Positions 33,688 to 43,491 of a stretch of DNA of 64,000 nucleotides are shown here, piece by piece. Under the pieces are notes generated by a model. It did not search any database. It had not been told where the DNA came from and was given only the letters and a program-made list of their open reading frames with translations. Made by a program: the position numbers and the translations under genes. Positions within the stretch are counted from its first letter, which is position 1; the number at the start of each line of letters is the position of its first letter. The stretch covers positions 775-64,774 of the forward strand of contig MSXR01000018.1 of the NCBI GenBank assembly GCA_002083655.1. Reading direction: 5' to 3'. The stretch is from Proteobacteria bacterium ST_bin14. GTDB lineage: Bacteria > Pseudomonadota > Alphaproteobacteria > Sphingomonadales > Sphingomonadaceae.

Positions 33688-36600
33688 ATGGGTTTTCGCA
33701 ACATATCTGCCTGGTCGATTCGCAACCCGGTACCGCCGATTGTCCTGTTCATTGCGCTGCTGGTCCTGGGGATTGGCAGCTTTTTGACGATGGACGTCAA
33801 TAACGATCCCGATGTCGATTTTCCGGCAGCGCAGATACAGGTCTCACAGCCGGGCGCCGCCCCCACCGAGATTGAGACGCAGATTACCCAGCGAATCGAA
33901 TCAGCGGTCCGCAGCATCAATGGCGTCGACGAAATCAATTCGAACGTTAGCGAAGGCTCCAGCTCTACCTTCGTCCAGTTTACGATTGGCACGCCCATTG
34001 ATCGCGCCGTCAACGATGTGCGCAATGCGGTTGACCAGATCCGCAGCAGCCTGCCCGACGGCATTTTGGAGCCACAGGTATCGCGCGTCGACATCGGCGG
34101 CGATGCCATCGCCTATATATCGGCGTCGACCACGGACATGACGCTGGAGGAGCTGAGCTGGTATGTCGACGATACCGTGTCAAAACAGCTGCTGGCAGTG
34201 CCGGGGCTTGCCGCGGTCACCCGCAATGGCGGTGTTAATCGCGAAATCCGGGTTATTCTTGATCCCGTAAAGCTCCAGTCACGCGGGCTGACGGCAGTGC
34301 AGGTGAACCAGCAACTGCGCCAGACCAACCTGAACGCTGCGGGCGGTCGCGCGCAGATTGCCGGGTCCGAACAGTCTGTCCGGGTGATCGGCAATGCGCG
34401 CACCGCACTGAAGCTGGGCGATACCGAAATTGCGGTCGGCGGTGGCCAGACGGTCAAGCTGTCCGACATTGCGACCGTGCGGGACCTTTATGCTGAGCAA
34501 CGATCGCTGGCGATTCAAGATGGTCGCCAGGTGCTCGCCTTCAGCATCGAAAAGGCCAAGGGTTCATCTGACGTCACCGTTTATGATTCAGCGCAGAAAG
34601 TGATCGAGAAGCTCCAAAAAGACAATCCGAAGGTCAAATTTACCGAGCTTTTCAACAGCGTTGATTACACCAAGACGCAATATCATTCAGCGATTGAGGC
34701 GATGGTTGAAGGCGCCGTGCTCGCGGTTGTCGTCGTTTTCATCTTCCTGCGCGATTGGCGGGCGACCGTCATCTCGGCGATTGCCATTCCGCTGTCGGCC
34801 ATTCCCACCTTCTGGTTCATGGACCTGATGGGCTTCACGCTGAACGGCTTGAGCCTGTTGGCGCTCAGCTTGGTGGCCGGGGTGTTGGTCGATGATGCGA
34901 TCGTGGAAATTGAAAATATCGTCCGCCATATGCGGATGGGTAAATCCGCCTATCAGGCATCCATCGACGCCGCCGACGAAATCGGCCTGGCCGTGCTGGC
35001 AACGACCATGGCAATTGTGGCGGTGTTCCTGCCGGTCGGCCTGATGCCCGGTGTTTCCGGCCAGTACTTCAAGAACTTCGGGCTGACGGTGGTTGCCGCC
35101 GTGCTGATCAGCCTTGCCGTTGCACGCCTGATCACACCGATGCTTGCAGCCTATTTCCTGAAAGCCAAGGGCAGCGCCACGCACGGTGAAGGCTGGTGGA
35201 TGGACCGGTATATGGAGGCGCTGCGCTGGTCGGTCACCCATCGCTGGAAAACCGTGGGCTTTGGTGGCCTGGCGCTGGTGGCGACCGTGATCGCGTTTGC
35301 CGGCTTCCCCGGGTTGATCAACCCGATTCCGTTGACGTTCCAGCCAACGATCAACACCGATTACAGCCGCATCCGCATTCAGCTCGCGCCGGGCTCCACG
35401 CTCCAGCAAGCGCAGGATGTCGCCCTGCGCGCGACCGCGATCATCAAGGATGCGCCAGAGGTTAAAAACGCCTTCACCAACGTCAATGTCGGCAACGCGA
35501 GCATTTTCATCACGCTGAAACAGGATCGCAAGCGGACCAGCGTTGAATTCGAACGGGCCTATGCCCCCGAATTGTCGAAGATTGCCGATGCGCGCGTCTA
35601 TTTCCAGTCGCAGGGTGGCGGCGGCGGATCGGGTCGCGACATCACGGTCACGCTGGGCGGATCCGACCCCGCGATGCTGACCAAGGTGGCCAATGATCTG
35701 GTCAACCAGATGAACGGCGTGCCGGAACTGCGCGCACCGCGCGTTAACGGCGATTTGCAGCGGCCCGAAATCACGATCCGGCCCCGGATGGATTTGGCCG
35801 CGAATTTGGGGGTCACCACCGCCGCGCTCAGCCAGTCAATCCGGATCGCGACGCTGGGCGATATCGATCAGAATGTCGCCAAATTCTCCCTGTCGGACCG
35901 GCAGATCCCAATCCGGGTGGCACTGTCAGAAGATTCGCGCCGCAACCTTTCGACGATTGAGAATTTGCCCGTTCCCACGTCAAACGGCGGCTCTGTCCCG
36001 CTGAACGTTGTCGCTGATATCGGCTTTGGCGCTGGCCCAACCCAGATCCAGCGTTCCAACCAGATCCGCCGCATCACCGTTGGCGCAGACCTTGCGCCGG
36101 GCAAGGTGACGGGCGACGCCAATCCCAAGATTCAGGCGCTACCCGCGCTGAAGAATCTGCCCGTTGGCGTTACCCAGCTTCAGCTTGGCCAGGACAAGTG
36201 GATCGGCGAACTGCTGGTCAACTTTCTCATTGCCGTCGTCTCGGGCATTTTGCTCGTGTTTGCGGTGCTGGTGCTGCTGTACAAGCGGGTGATGCCGCCG
36301 CTGGTGAACATGGGCTCGTTGATCCTGGCACCGCTGGGCAGTGCGCTTGCCCTGCGATTGACCGGCGATGCGCTGTCGATGCCGGTGTTCATCGGGCTTT
36401 TGATGCTGCTGGGCATTGTTGCGAAAAACTCGATCCTGCTGGTCGATTTCGCGCTGGAGGAAATGGCCAAGGGCATCGATAAAACCACCGCGATCCTGGA
36501 TGCCGGGCATAAGCGCGCCCAGCCTATCGTGATGACGACGATCGCGATGGTCGCCGGCATGGTCCCGATCGCGCTGTCACTGACCGGCGATGCCAGCTTC

Positions 36601-36846
36601 CGCGCGCCAATGGGCGTTACGGTGATTGGCGGGCTCATCCTGTCGACCATTTTGACGTTGGTGATTGTGCCCGCCGGGTTCAGCATCGCGGTTGGGGTCG
36701 AAGAATGGATTGGCCCACGGCTCGGTCGCCGCCTGCTCACCTATAAGGAAGGTGATGACGGCGTCCCGGTGATCGACATTCAGCCCAGCGGCCCACGGCC
36801 AATTGGCTATCGTCCGGGTGATGGCGAACCGCTGCCCGCCGAGTGA
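33688..36846 (+). CDS. RND-family efflux transporter permease (AcrB/MdtB-like)
   Basis: This 1052-residue protein has the usual RND layout: helix 1 near residue 20, a large periplasmic porter domain, helices 2-6, a second porter domain and helices 7-12. The proton-relay aspartates are visible in helix 4 (LVAGVLVDDAIVEIENIV) and the conserved lysine in helix 10 (GIVAKNSILLVDFALEE). It starts four bases after the adaptor gene and ends with a soluble tail (IDIQPSGPRPIGYRPGDGE). The hydrophobe/amphiphile-efflux branch is likely; heavy-metal RND signatures are absent. The pumped compounds are unknown. Confidence 0.94.
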   Translation: MGFRNISAWSIRNPVPPIVLFIALLVLGIGSFLTMDVNNDPDVDFPAAQIQVSQPGAAPTEIETQITQRIESAVRSINGVDEINSNVSEGSSSTFVQFTIGTPIDRAVNDVRNAVDQIRSSLPDGILEPQVSRVDIGGDAIAYISASTTDMTLEELSWYVDDTVSKQLLAVPGLAAVTRNGGVNREIRVILDPVKLQSRGLTAVQVNQQLRQTNLNAAGGRAQIAGSEQSVRVIGNARTALKLGDTEIAVGGGQTVKLSDIATVRDLYAEQRSLAIQDGRQVLAFSIEKAKGSSDVTVYDSAQKVIEKLQKDNPKVKFTELFNSVDYTKTQYHSAIEAMVEGAVLAVVVVFIFLRDWRATVISAIAIPLSAIPTFWFMDLMGFTLNGLSLLALSLVAGVLVDDAIVEIENIVRHMRMGKSAYQASIDAADEIGLAVLATTMAIVAVFLPVGLMPGVSGQYFKNFGLTVVAAVLISLAVARLITPMLAAYFLKAKGSATHGEGWWMDRYMEALRWSVTHRWKTVGFGGLALVATVIAFAGFPGLINPIPLTFQPTINTDYSRIRIQLAPGSTLQQAQDVALRATAIIKDAPEVKNAFTNVNVGNASIFITLKQDRKRTSVEFERAYAPELSKIADARVYFQSQGGGGGSGRDITVTLGGSDPAMLTKVANDLVNQMNGVPELRAPRVNGDLQRPEITIRPRMDLAANLGVTTAALSQSIRIATLGDIDQNVAKFSLSDRQIPIRVALSEDSRRNLSTIENLPVPTSNGGSVPLNVVADIGFGAGPTQIQRSNQIRRITVGADLAPGKVTGDANPKIQALPALKNLPVGVTQLQLGQDKWIGELLVNFLIAVVSGILLVFAVLVLLYKRVMPPLVNMGSLILAPLGSALALRLTGDALSMPVFIGLLMLLGIVAKNSILLVDFALEEMAKGIDKTTAILDAGHKRAQPIVMTTIAMVAGMVPIALSLTGDASFRAPMGVTVIGGLILSTILTLVIVPAGFSIAVGVEEWIGPRLGRRLLTYKEGDDGVPVIDIQPSGPRPIGYRPGDGEPLPAE

Positions 36847-36901
36847 CCGGGCAAGGGGGCGCCTGTTTGAACCATCTGGGCGGTGGGGGATTGGGCAGGT
36901 G

Positions 36902-38167
36902 ATGAACCTGTTCACTCGCCCTGCCCGCCCGGATCAAGCACCCCCGCCAGCGCTGATCCGGATGCGGGCCATTGCGACAGGCCTGCTCGTCGCAATGGCG
37001 GCGGTGTATTTGATTGCCCGCGCGCTGGACGGCATCCACCCCGGCTTTGGCTTTGTGCGCGCTTTTGCCGAGGCGGCGATGGTCGGCGGCCTGGCGGACT
37101 GGTTTGCGGTGACGGCGCTGTTCCGCCACCCGCTTGGCCTGCCCATCCCGCACACCGCGATCATCCCGCGGAACAAGGACCGGATTGGCGATAATCTGGC
37201 CGCGTTCCTGCGCGATAATTTTCTGGTACCAGGCGTCGTCGCGCGGCGGATGCGCCGGCTGGACCTTGCCTCATCGGCCGGGCGCTGGCTTGCCAGCCCA
37301 TCGGCAGGCGATGGCCGGTTGCGGCGCGGGGCGGGACGGCTGGCCGCGGACGTGCTCGAGGCGTTCGACCAGAATCGGCTTGGCGGCATGGTGAAGCAAA
37401 CCATCGGCCAGCGGCTGCGCGCGCTTGATATCGCGCCGCTGCTTGGGCAGGCGCTGGATGCGGCGATGCTGAAGGACCGGCATTTGCCGCTGCTGAACGG
37501 TATTATCCGCTGGGCCGGGCAAACGCTGAGCGCGAACGAACATATCATCCGCGCCATGGTCCATGAACGCGCCGGTTCCATCATGCGCTGGACCGGGCTG
37601 GACGAAACACTGGCGAACAAGATCATCGACGGGCTTGATCAGATGTTGGTCGATATGGCCGATGATCCCGGCCATCCGCTGCGCGCCAAGGCCGAAGAAG
37701 GGCTGGCAAAGCTCGCCTTCGACCTGCAGTTTGACGATGCAATGCGGCTGCGGGTTGAGGCGCTGAAGCTGGAGATTATCGACAATCCGGCGATGCAGAC
37801 CTGGCTGGACGGACTGTGGGAGTCGGCCCGCCAGGCGATGCTGCGGATTGCGCGCGATCCGGCAGCGGGGCGGCAGGGCAAATTGGGCGAAGCACTGCAA
37901 CAGCTTGGCACCACATTACAGCAAGATGCGCGGCTGCGCGCGACCATCAACCGGTTCGTGCGCCGTGCCGCTGTGGGCACTGCCGCCGATTATGGCGATG
38001 CCATTGTCCGGCTGGTTTCTGAAACGATCCGGGGCTGGGATGCGCAAACCATTACGCTGCGGGTGGAAAATGCGGTTGGCCGCGACCTTCAGTTCATCCG
38101 GATCAACGGGACCATCGTTGGCGGGCTGGTGGGGCTGGCAATCCACACCGTGGATATCGTGTTGTGA
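36902..38167 (+). CDS. DUF445-family inner membrane protein (YjiN type)
   Basis: This 421-residue protein has a membrane helix near its start (IATGLLVAMAAVYLIARAL) and the DUF445 signature GGLADWFAVTALFRHPLGLPIPHTAIIP in two overlapping parts. A long helical middle and a final C-terminal helix (GTIVGGLVGLAIHTVDIVL) follow. The role of DUF445 proteins is not established. The ATG at 36902 gives the family-typical N terminus; a start at 36803 would overlap the pump gene and was rejected. It follows the RND permease by 55 bp and converges on the HAD gene. Confidence 0.88.
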   Translation: MNLFTRPARPDQAPPPALIRMRAIATGLLVAMAAVYLIARALDGIHPGFGFVRAFAEAAMVGGLADWFAVTALFRHPLGLPIPHTAIIPRNKDRIGDNLAAFLRDNFLVPGVVARRMRRLDLASSAGRWLASPSAGDGRLRRGAGRLAADVLEAFDQNRLGGMVKQTIGQRLRALDIAPLLGQALDAAMLKDRHLPLLNGIIRWAGQTLSANEHIIRAMVHERAGSIMRWTGLDETLANKIIDGLDQMLVDMADDPGHPLRAKAEEGLAKLAFDLQFDDAMRLRVEALKLEIIDNPAMQTWLDGLWESARQAMLRIARDPAAGRQGKLGEALQQLGTTLQQDARLRATINRFVRRAAVGTAADYGDAIVRLVSETIRGWDAQTITLRVENAVGRDLQFIRINGTIVGGLVGLAIHTVDIVL

Positions 38168-38174
38168 TGGCGAA

Positions 38175-38867
38175 TCACGCCTGCCCGGTCGCGCCATCCC
38201 GCCAATCGAGCACCGGCCAGCCGGCCTGCGCCGCCATTGCCCGCAACGGCGCGTGAGGATTAACGGCAAAGGCCTCATCAGCCCAATCGAGCGTCGGCGC
38301 ATCGGACACATGGTCTGTATAAAACCGGATATAGGCGCCCTCGCGCGCGATGTGCTGGCCTGCCAGCCATGCCTCAATCATCCGCAGCTTGGCCGGGCCA
38401 TAACAGTTTTCCCCATCAATCACGGCGCGAATGGCCCCATCCTGCGCCATCACCGATCCGGTCGCGATGACAGCGTCGAAACCCAGCCGTGCGGCAATCG
38501 CCTGAACATAGAAATCAAACGATGCGGTCGCCAGGATCAAGCGATAGCCCGCTGCGCGGTCTTCAGCGATTCGGGCGCATGCGGCCGGATAAACGCCGTT
38601 CACCAGCAACCGCTCAGCAAAACCATTTGCCGCAGCGGCCATTTCCGGTTGCGAGACAGCAGACCCCAGCATCAGCCGCTGCGCATTCTCCTTCAGCGCC
38701 CCGCGACCCAGCAGGCCCGCCGAATAGGCGATCCCCTCCCCCGCCAGCAACGGCAGCAGCGCCAATCGCCACGGCGCACGGGTGCGGGCGGCATGCAGCA
38801 GGAACGGCATCCACGTCGCAGCGCGCGTGATGGTTTTGTCCATGTCGTAAATCGCCAGGCGCTGCAT
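38175..38867 (-). CDS. HAD-IB family hydrolase (SerB-like phosphatase)
   Basis: This 230-residue protein has the HAD motifs in order: DMDKT (nucleophile) in AIYDMDKTIT, the TAS motif LATASFDFYVQ, a Lys in YGPAKLRMIE and the acid motif YTDHVSDAPTLDW. It belongs to subfamily IB with phosphoserine phosphatase-like enzymes and the acyltransferase-linked HAD phosphatases. The exact phosphate ester is unknown. Its start is 53 bp from the Mla operon start on the other strand, so the two share an upstream region. It converges with the DUF445 gene, with seven bases between the stops. Confidence 0.88.
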   Translation of the reverse strand: MQRLAIYDMDKTITRAATWMPFLLHAARTRAPWRLALLPLLAGEGIAYSAGLLGRGALKENAQRLMLGSAVSQPEMAAAANGFAERLLVNGVYPAACARIAEDRAAGYRLILATASFDFYVQAIAARLGFDAVIATGSVMAQDGAIRAVIDGENCYGPAKLRMIEAWLAGQHIAREGAYIRFYTDHVSDAPTLDWADEAFAVNPHAPLRAMAAQAGWPVLDWRDGATGQA

Positions 38868-38920
38868 GTCTCATCCATAGACAGCTATGTCCTTGCCGAT
38901 CCAGTGCGATTGCAGCAAAG

Positions 38921-40039
38921 ATGGTGATGATGGGCACCATGGCTGAATTTTCACATGAAAATGTCGGCGGAGCCGAAACGCTGCGCTTTAGCGGCAGCTT
39001 GTCGCTGGCAAAGCTGGGCGATTTCCCCAATCGGTTGCGCGATTTTGACGGCAAGGTCGATCGGCTCGATATGAGCAAGGTCGAAAAAATCGACACGGTT
39101 GGCGCTTGGCTGATTTATCGTTTCGCTGCCGAACATAAGGCGCGGGTTGAAGGGTTGAGCGCCGCTGCCCGGCATTTGCTCGATCAGGTTTCAGCCGCCG
39201 ACCAGCAAGTATCGATGCGGCCAGACCCAGGTGGCCCGCTGGTGCGGGTGCTGGGCGAAATCGGCGCGGCGGTGACGACGTCGTTCAAGACCATGTACGG
39301 GTTGCTGGGCTTTTTCGGCGCGACAATGATCGCGCTGTTCAACGTGATCACCCATCCCAGCCGGTTCCGCTTTAATGCCACGGTTCAGCGGTTCGAAGTG
39401 GTGGGCGTATCTGCGCTTGGCATTATCGGGTTGATGAGTTTCCTGATCGGGTTGGTGATTGCCCAACAGGGCGCGGTGCAGCTCCGCCAATTTGGTGCAG
39501 AAGTTTTCACGATCAATCTGGTTGGTCGCATCACGCTGCGCGAACTCGGCGTGCTGATGACGGCGATCATGGTCGCCGGGCGATCTGGCTCTGCCTTTGC
39601 CGCGCAAATCGGCACGATGAAGCTGACCGAAGAAATTGATGCGATGCGGACAATCGGTGTGTCGCCGATGGAGGCGCTGGTATTGCCACGCTTGCTGGCA
39701 GCGGTGTTCATGATGCCCTTGCTCGGCTTTTATGCCTCTGTCGTTGCGATCATCGGCGGCGGCTTGCTGTGCTGGATTTCGCTCGGCATCCCGCCTGTCA
39801 CCTTCATCCAGCGGCTGCAGGAAGTGGTACCCATTACCGACCTGTATATCGGGTTGGTCAAGGCGCCGGTGTTTGGCGCAATCATCGCCATCGCTGGCTG
39901 TTTCCAGGGGATGCAGGTTGAATCGGACGCTGAGCAAGTGGGCAAGCGCACCACCGCCGCTGTCGTGCAGGCGATTTTTCTGGTGATCGTGCTCGATGCG
40001 TTTTTCGCGGTGTTCTTTACCTGGTTAGGCTGGAATTGA
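38921..40039 (+). CDS. mlaE: MlaE-type lipid ABC transporter permease with N-terminal STAS domain
   Basis: This protein of about 370 residues carries an N-terminal STAS-like domain (residues about 10-95, with DMSKVEKIDTVGAWLIYRF) fused to a MlaE/YrbE permease. The permease signatures are GLVIAQQGAVQLRQFGAEVF, GRSGSAFAAQIGTMKLTEEIDAM and FGAIIAIAGCFQGMQVE. In Mla systems the permease pairs with MlaF and MlaD to move phospholipids between the membranes. Fusion of the STAS part, which is the separate MlaB in E. coli, is common in alphaproteobacteria. The start is uncertain, with ATGs at 38921, 38927, 38930 and 38939. It opens a four-gene operon. Confidence 0.92.
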   Translation: MVMMGTMAEFSHENVGGAETLRFSGSLSLAKLGDFPNRLRDFDGKVDRLDMSKVEKIDTVGAWLIYRFAAEHKARVEGLSAAARHLLDQVSAADQQVSMRPDPGGPLVRVLGEIGAAVTTSFKTMYGLLGFFGATMIALFNVITHPSRFRFNATVQRFEVVGVSALGIIGLMSFLIGLVIAQQGAVQLRQFGAEVFTINLVGRITLRELGVLMTAIMVAGRSGSAFAAQIGTMKLTEEIDAMRTIGVSPMEALVLPRLLAAVFMMPLLGFYASVVAIIGGGLLCWISLGIPPVTFIQRLQEVVPITDLYIGLVKAPVFGAIIAIAGCFQGMQVESDAEQVGKRTTAAVVQAIFLVIVLDAFFAVFFTWLGWN

Positions 40040-40860
40040 TGGCGGGCAATCACGTTATCTCGGTCAAAGGGCTGCGGACCAGCTTTGGCGATCAGATCGT
40101 GCATGACGGGCTGGATCTGCAGGTTCGGCGCGGCGAGATTTTTGGCGTGGTCGGCGGATCGGGCACCGGTAAATCGGTGTTGATGCGCGCGATCATCGGC
40201 CTGCAAACGCCAGATGCTGGTGAAGTAGAGGTGTTTGGCGAATCGACGGTCAACCGCGATGACAGCGAAACGATCGACATCAGGCGGCGCTGGGGCGTGT
40301 TGTTTCAGGGTGGTGCGCTGTTTTCCACGCTGACCGTTGCCGAAAACGTCCAACTGCCGCTGCGTGAGTTCTACCGCGAGCTTGACCAGGGCCTGCTGGA
40401 TGAGATTGCGGCCTATAAGGTGGTGATGACCGGGCTCCCTGCCGAAGCCGGGCCAAAATATCCGGCTGAATTGTCGGGCGGCATGCGCAAGCGTGCAGGC
40501 TTGGCGCGCGCGCTCGCGCTTGATCCCGAATTGCTGTTTCTGGACGAGCCAACCGCCGGGCTCGACCCGATTGGCGCAGCGGCGTTTGATGAACTAACCA
40601 GGTCATTGCAACGGACCATGGGGTTGACGGTTTTCCTCATCACGCACGATCTCGACACGCTGTACGCAATTTGTGACCGGGTGGCGGTGCTGGCCGATCA
40701 GCGCGTGATCGCGGTTGGGACGATCGACGAACTTCTCGCGCTGGACCACCCGTGGATTCAGGAATATTTCAACGGGCCGCGCGGTCGTGCAGCAACCGGC
40801 ACGGTCGAAGCGGCTCAGCACCGCGCAGAGCTACAGGCTAAGCCAGGGACTTCTCACTGA
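40039..40860 (+). CDS. mlaF: MlaF-type lipid ABC transporter ATPase
   Basis: This 273-residue ATPase has Walker A GGSGTGKSVLMRA, the Q loop LFQGGALF, the ABC signature ELSGGMRKRAGLARAL, Walker B LLFLDEPTAGLDP and the switch histidine in FLITHDLD. The signature LSGGMRKR, with Met-Arg-Lys, is typical of MlaF. Its ATG overlaps the mlaE stop by one base, and its stop overlaps the mlaD start. It energises phospholipid movement by the MlaEFD complex. Confidence 0.94.
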   Translation: MAGNHVISVKGLRTSFGDQIVHDGLDLQVRRGEIFGVVGGSGTGKSVLMRAIIGLQTPDAGEVEVFGESTVNRDDSETIDIRRRWGVLFQGGALFSTLTVAENVQLPLREFYRELDQGLLDEIAAYKVVMTGLPAEAGPKYPAELSGGMRKRAGLARALALDPELLFLDEPTAGLDPIGAAAFDELTRSLQRTMGLTVFLITHDLDTLYAICDRVAVLADQRVIAVGTIDELLALDHPWIQEYFNGPRGRAATGTVEAAQHRAELQAKPGTSH

Positions 40861-41849
40861 TGGAAACGCGCTCCAACCATGTCCTTGTCGGCACTGTCGT
40901 GCTGGTGTTGCTGATCTTGATGGCCGGCTTTGTCGTCTGGCTTGCCCGGCTGAGCGGCACTGCGGACAAGGAATATGACATTTTCTTCAAACAGTCCGTT
41001 AACGGGATCAACAAGGGATCAAATGTCTCGTTCAGCGGCGTGGCCTCTGGCCAGGTCAAGGAGATTGCGCTTTTCAAGGAGGATCCGCAGTTTGTGCGCG
41101 TGCGGATTAGCGTGAGAATCGAAACGCCGGTGCTGCAGGGCACCACCGCGACCATCCAGGGGGTGGGCTTTACCGGCGTCAATGAAATCCTGCTTGATGG
41201 TGCGGTCAAAAATCAGCCGCCAATCGCGTGCCCCGTCGACAGGCCACAAAGCGCCTGCCCGTTTGGCGTGCCGGTTATTCCCACCCGCCAGGGCGGGCTT
41301 GGCGCGCTGCTCAGCTCTGCGCCGCAACTGCTGGAGCGGCTCTCAAGCCTTGCCGAGCGGCTGACCGATCTGTTGTCGGACAAGAATATGGCGTCGATCA
41401 CCGGCATTCTCGACAACACCAACCGCGTTACCAAAGCGCTGGCTGATCGCTCCGGCGATCTTAGCGGCACCATTGCCGAAACGCGCATCACCATCAAAAA
41501 AGCAGGCGAGGCTGCTGACGCCTTTTCCAAGCTCGCCAAATCCGCCGACGGTCTGCTGAACAACGATATCAAACCGGTAACCGCCAATTTGAACAAGGCG
41601 GTCGCCTCTGCCCAACACAGCCTAGAACAGGTCGACCTGCTGATCACCGACGCGCGACCAGGCGTTCAGGTGTTTTCCAAGCAGACAATCCCTGAAATCA
41701 GCCAGCTCGTCCGCGATTTGCGGGTGATGTCCGCATCGCTGACCAAGGTTGCAGAAAAGATTGACCGTGAAGGCGCCGGATCCATCCTCGGCGCGCCGAA
41801 ACTGCCTGATTACACCCCCGGCAAAGCCCCCAAAGCCCCAAAGAAATGA
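40860..41849 (+). CDS. mlaD: MlaD-type MCE-domain lipid-binding protein
   Basis: This 329-residue protein has one N-terminal membrane helix (HVLVGTVVLVLLILMAGFVVWL in pieces) followed by a single MCE domain (DIFFKQSVNGINKGSNVSF to ILLDGAV). A long helical C-terminal region of about 170 residues and a Pro/Lys-rich tail complete it. MCE rings form the periplasmic lipid tunnel attached to MlaFE. The C-terminal helix is longer than in E. coli MlaD (183 residues) and resembles the tube-forming extension of other MCE proteins; that comparison is from memory. It is co-transcribed with mlaE, mlaF and a lipoprotein gene. Confidence 0.93.
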   Translation: METRSNHVLVGTVVLVLLILMAGFVVWLARLSGTADKEYDIFFKQSVNGINKGSNVSFSGVASGQVKEIALFKEDPQFVRVRISVRIETPVLQGTTATIQGVGFTGVNEILLDGAVKNQPPIACPVDRPQSACPFGVPVIPTRQGGLGALLSSAPQLLERLSSLAERLTDLLSDKNMASITGILDNTNRVTKALADRSGDLSGTIAETRITIKKAGEAADAFSKLAKSADGLLNNDIKPVTANLNKAVASAQHSLEQVDLLITDARPGVQVFSKQTIPEISQLVRDLRVMSASLTKVAEKIDREGAGSILGAPKLPDYTPGKAPKAPKK

Positions 41850-41857
41850 GGCAAGCC

Positions 41858-42472
41858 ATGAAGCGCCCCACCAACACCCTGCTGCCCGCCCTGCCTGTGA
41901 TCCCGTTGCTGGTGGTGGCCCTGTCGCTTGGCGGGTGTATCAGCTTTGGCGCAGAACCGCCGCCGTCGCTGCTCACCTTAACTCCTGATAGCCCGCTCGC
42001 CGCCGGGCAGACGCGCAATTCGGCCACCGCGCCGACAATCCTGATCCAGCAGCCCAGCGTACCCGCATCACTCGCCACCGCGCGGGTGCCTGTGCAGACT
42101 TCGCCGACGACGATTGCCTATGTGAAGGAAGCCGTGTGGTCAGAACCGCCCGCGCGCCTGTTCACGGGCCTGCTTGCGGATACCATCGGCAGCCAGACCG
42201 GGCGGGTGGTGCTCTCCCCCGACCAATTGGTGCTCGACCCTGGGGCGCGGCTGGGCGGTGAGCTGCGCAGCTTTGGGCTGGATGCGGCAACGGGCGATGC
42301 CGTTGTTACTTATGATGCCACCCTGATCCGCGGTGCCTCCCCAAGTTTTGAAAAGCGCCGGTTCGAAGCGCGCGAACCCGTTGGCACCGTAACGCCGCAG
42401 TCAACGGGCCAGGCACTCAACCGGGCGGCCAACCGCGTCGCCGCCGACGTCGCCGGTTGGATCGGCAAATAA
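41858..42472 (+). CDS. ABC-type transport auxiliary lipoprotein (PqiC/DUF330-like)
   Basis: This 204-residue protein has a lipoprotein signal with lipobox SLGGC and then the ABC transport auxiliary lipoprotein domain (LTLTPDSPLAAG, PTILIQQPSVPASLATARVPV in parts, VWSEPPARLFTGLLAD). Proteins of this group accompany MCE transporters, like PqiC with PqiAB, and are thought to link the MCE ring to the outer membrane. The ATG at 41858 has GAGG at good spacing. It begins eight bases after the mlaD stop, closing the operon. Confidence 0.87.
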   Translation: MKRPTNTLLPALPVIPLLVVALSLGGCISFGAEPPPSLLTLTPDSPLAAGQTRNSATAPTILIQQPSVPASLATARVPVQTSPTTIAYVKEAVWSEPPARLFTGLLADTIGSQTGRVVLSPDQLVLDPGARLGGELRSFGLDAATGDAVVTYDATLIRGASPSFEKRRFEAREPVGTVTPQSTGQALNRAANRVAADVAGWIGK

Positions 42473-42487
42473 GCGCACGCCGTTGCG

Positions 42488-43414
42488 TTAGCGTTTGGCG
42501 GTGCGCACCGGCACGGGCAGGTTGCACAGGTCAACGGCGTTTGACGGCACCGTGAAAAAAGGCGGTGTGCGGTTGGCCCGCGCCGTCAGATAGCGCGCAA
42601 ATTCGGGCGACGACGGCGTCAGATATTCGAAATGCGGGCGCAGCCCCGCTGGAACATCGCTGGCGATTGTCACCCGCGCGATCGGCACGCGCATCTCTGG
42701 CCGCTCATACAGGCCCAGCCCGCCGCCAGTGCCACGCGGCAGCGCCGACATCGCCGCCATCCCCTCAATCACCCGGCCCACCACGGCGATGTTGCGATCC
42801 AGGTGGCGCGGCGCATGGCCGATGACCGTGTACAAATCGCCGCCGGTGCCCGTATCAGGCGCCAGATTGCGGGCCACGCCCACCATGCCATAGCAATGCG
42901 GCAGCCATTGCTGCTGGCCATTACCCGCCACCGGCCAGCCATCTGCCGAAAAGCCGGTGACGCTGGCATAGGCATCGGCAAAGGGGTTGGGGGTAATGGC
43001 GTGCGCCGATGCGGGCCATTCATATTCCGCCGGTGGGGTCAGCTCGATGCCGGGGGCAGGCGCCTTGGTCTCGGTTGGATCGCCCCATTGGGTGACGTAA
43101 TTATCCTGTACGCGGTAAACGCTGGCATCGCTCCACCACCCTGCACGGGCGATCTTGCGCATATTGGCGACATGCACCGGGGCAAAACCGCTCGCCAGCC
43201 ATATGGCGACGCGCTTGCCATCGGCAAAATCGATCAGCATCACATCGTCATCGGCAATTGCCGCCCAGGCGCGCGCGGGTGCCGCATCGGCGATCTGGGC
43301 CGCTGACGGCGCTGGCGCAGGTGATGGGGCGGGTGATGGGGCAGGTGTTGGAACCGAAGCGGGCGCGGCCTGAAGGGCAGCGGCGAACAGCGCGGTGGCG
43401 AGCGTTTTGATCAT
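42488..43414 (-). CDS. Secreted cyclophilin-type peptidyl-prolyl isomerase
   Basis: This 308-residue protein has a signal peptide (MIKTLATALFAAALQAAPAS) and then a Pro/Ala/Ser linker (PTPAPSPAPSPAPAPS). The cyclophilin domain is recognisable from FAPVHVANMRKIARAGWW, VYRVQDNYVTQWGDP and HCYGMVGVARNL, and from the VIGHAPRHLDRNIAVVGRVI segment. It probably assists folding of exported proteins. Its N terminus was set at ATG 43414, because a longer frame runs into the tRNA-Ser gene region. It is convergent with the Mla operon, 15 bp from the lipoprotein stop. Confidence 0.88.
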   Translation of the reverse strand: MIKTLATALFAAALQAAPASVPTPAPSPAPSPAPAPSAAQIADAAPARAWAAIADDDVMLIDFADGKRVAIWLASGFAPVHVANMRKIARAGWWSDASVYRVQDNYVTQWGDPTETKAPAPGIELTPPAEYEWPASAHAITPNPFADAYASVTGFSADGWPVAGNGQQQWLPHCYGMVGVARNLAPDTGTGGDLYTVIGHAPRHLDRNIAVVGRVIEGMAAMSALPRGTGGGLGLYERPEMRVPIARVTIASDVPAGLRPHFEYLTPSSPEFARYLTARANRTPPFFTVPSNAVDLCNLPVPVRTAKR

Positions 43415-43491
43415 GGCGCCATCATGGCACGCCAACAGCGCTTGCGAAAGCGCCCCCTGCCCGCTACGGCTCGCCTCCTTCCCAAGCATGC

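Noticed and set aside
34687..35409. Long histidine- and glutamine-rich minus-strand frame inside the RND permease gene
   Set aside because: It mirrors the GC-biased third codon positions of the permease gene on the other strand; the permease is intact and well recognised.
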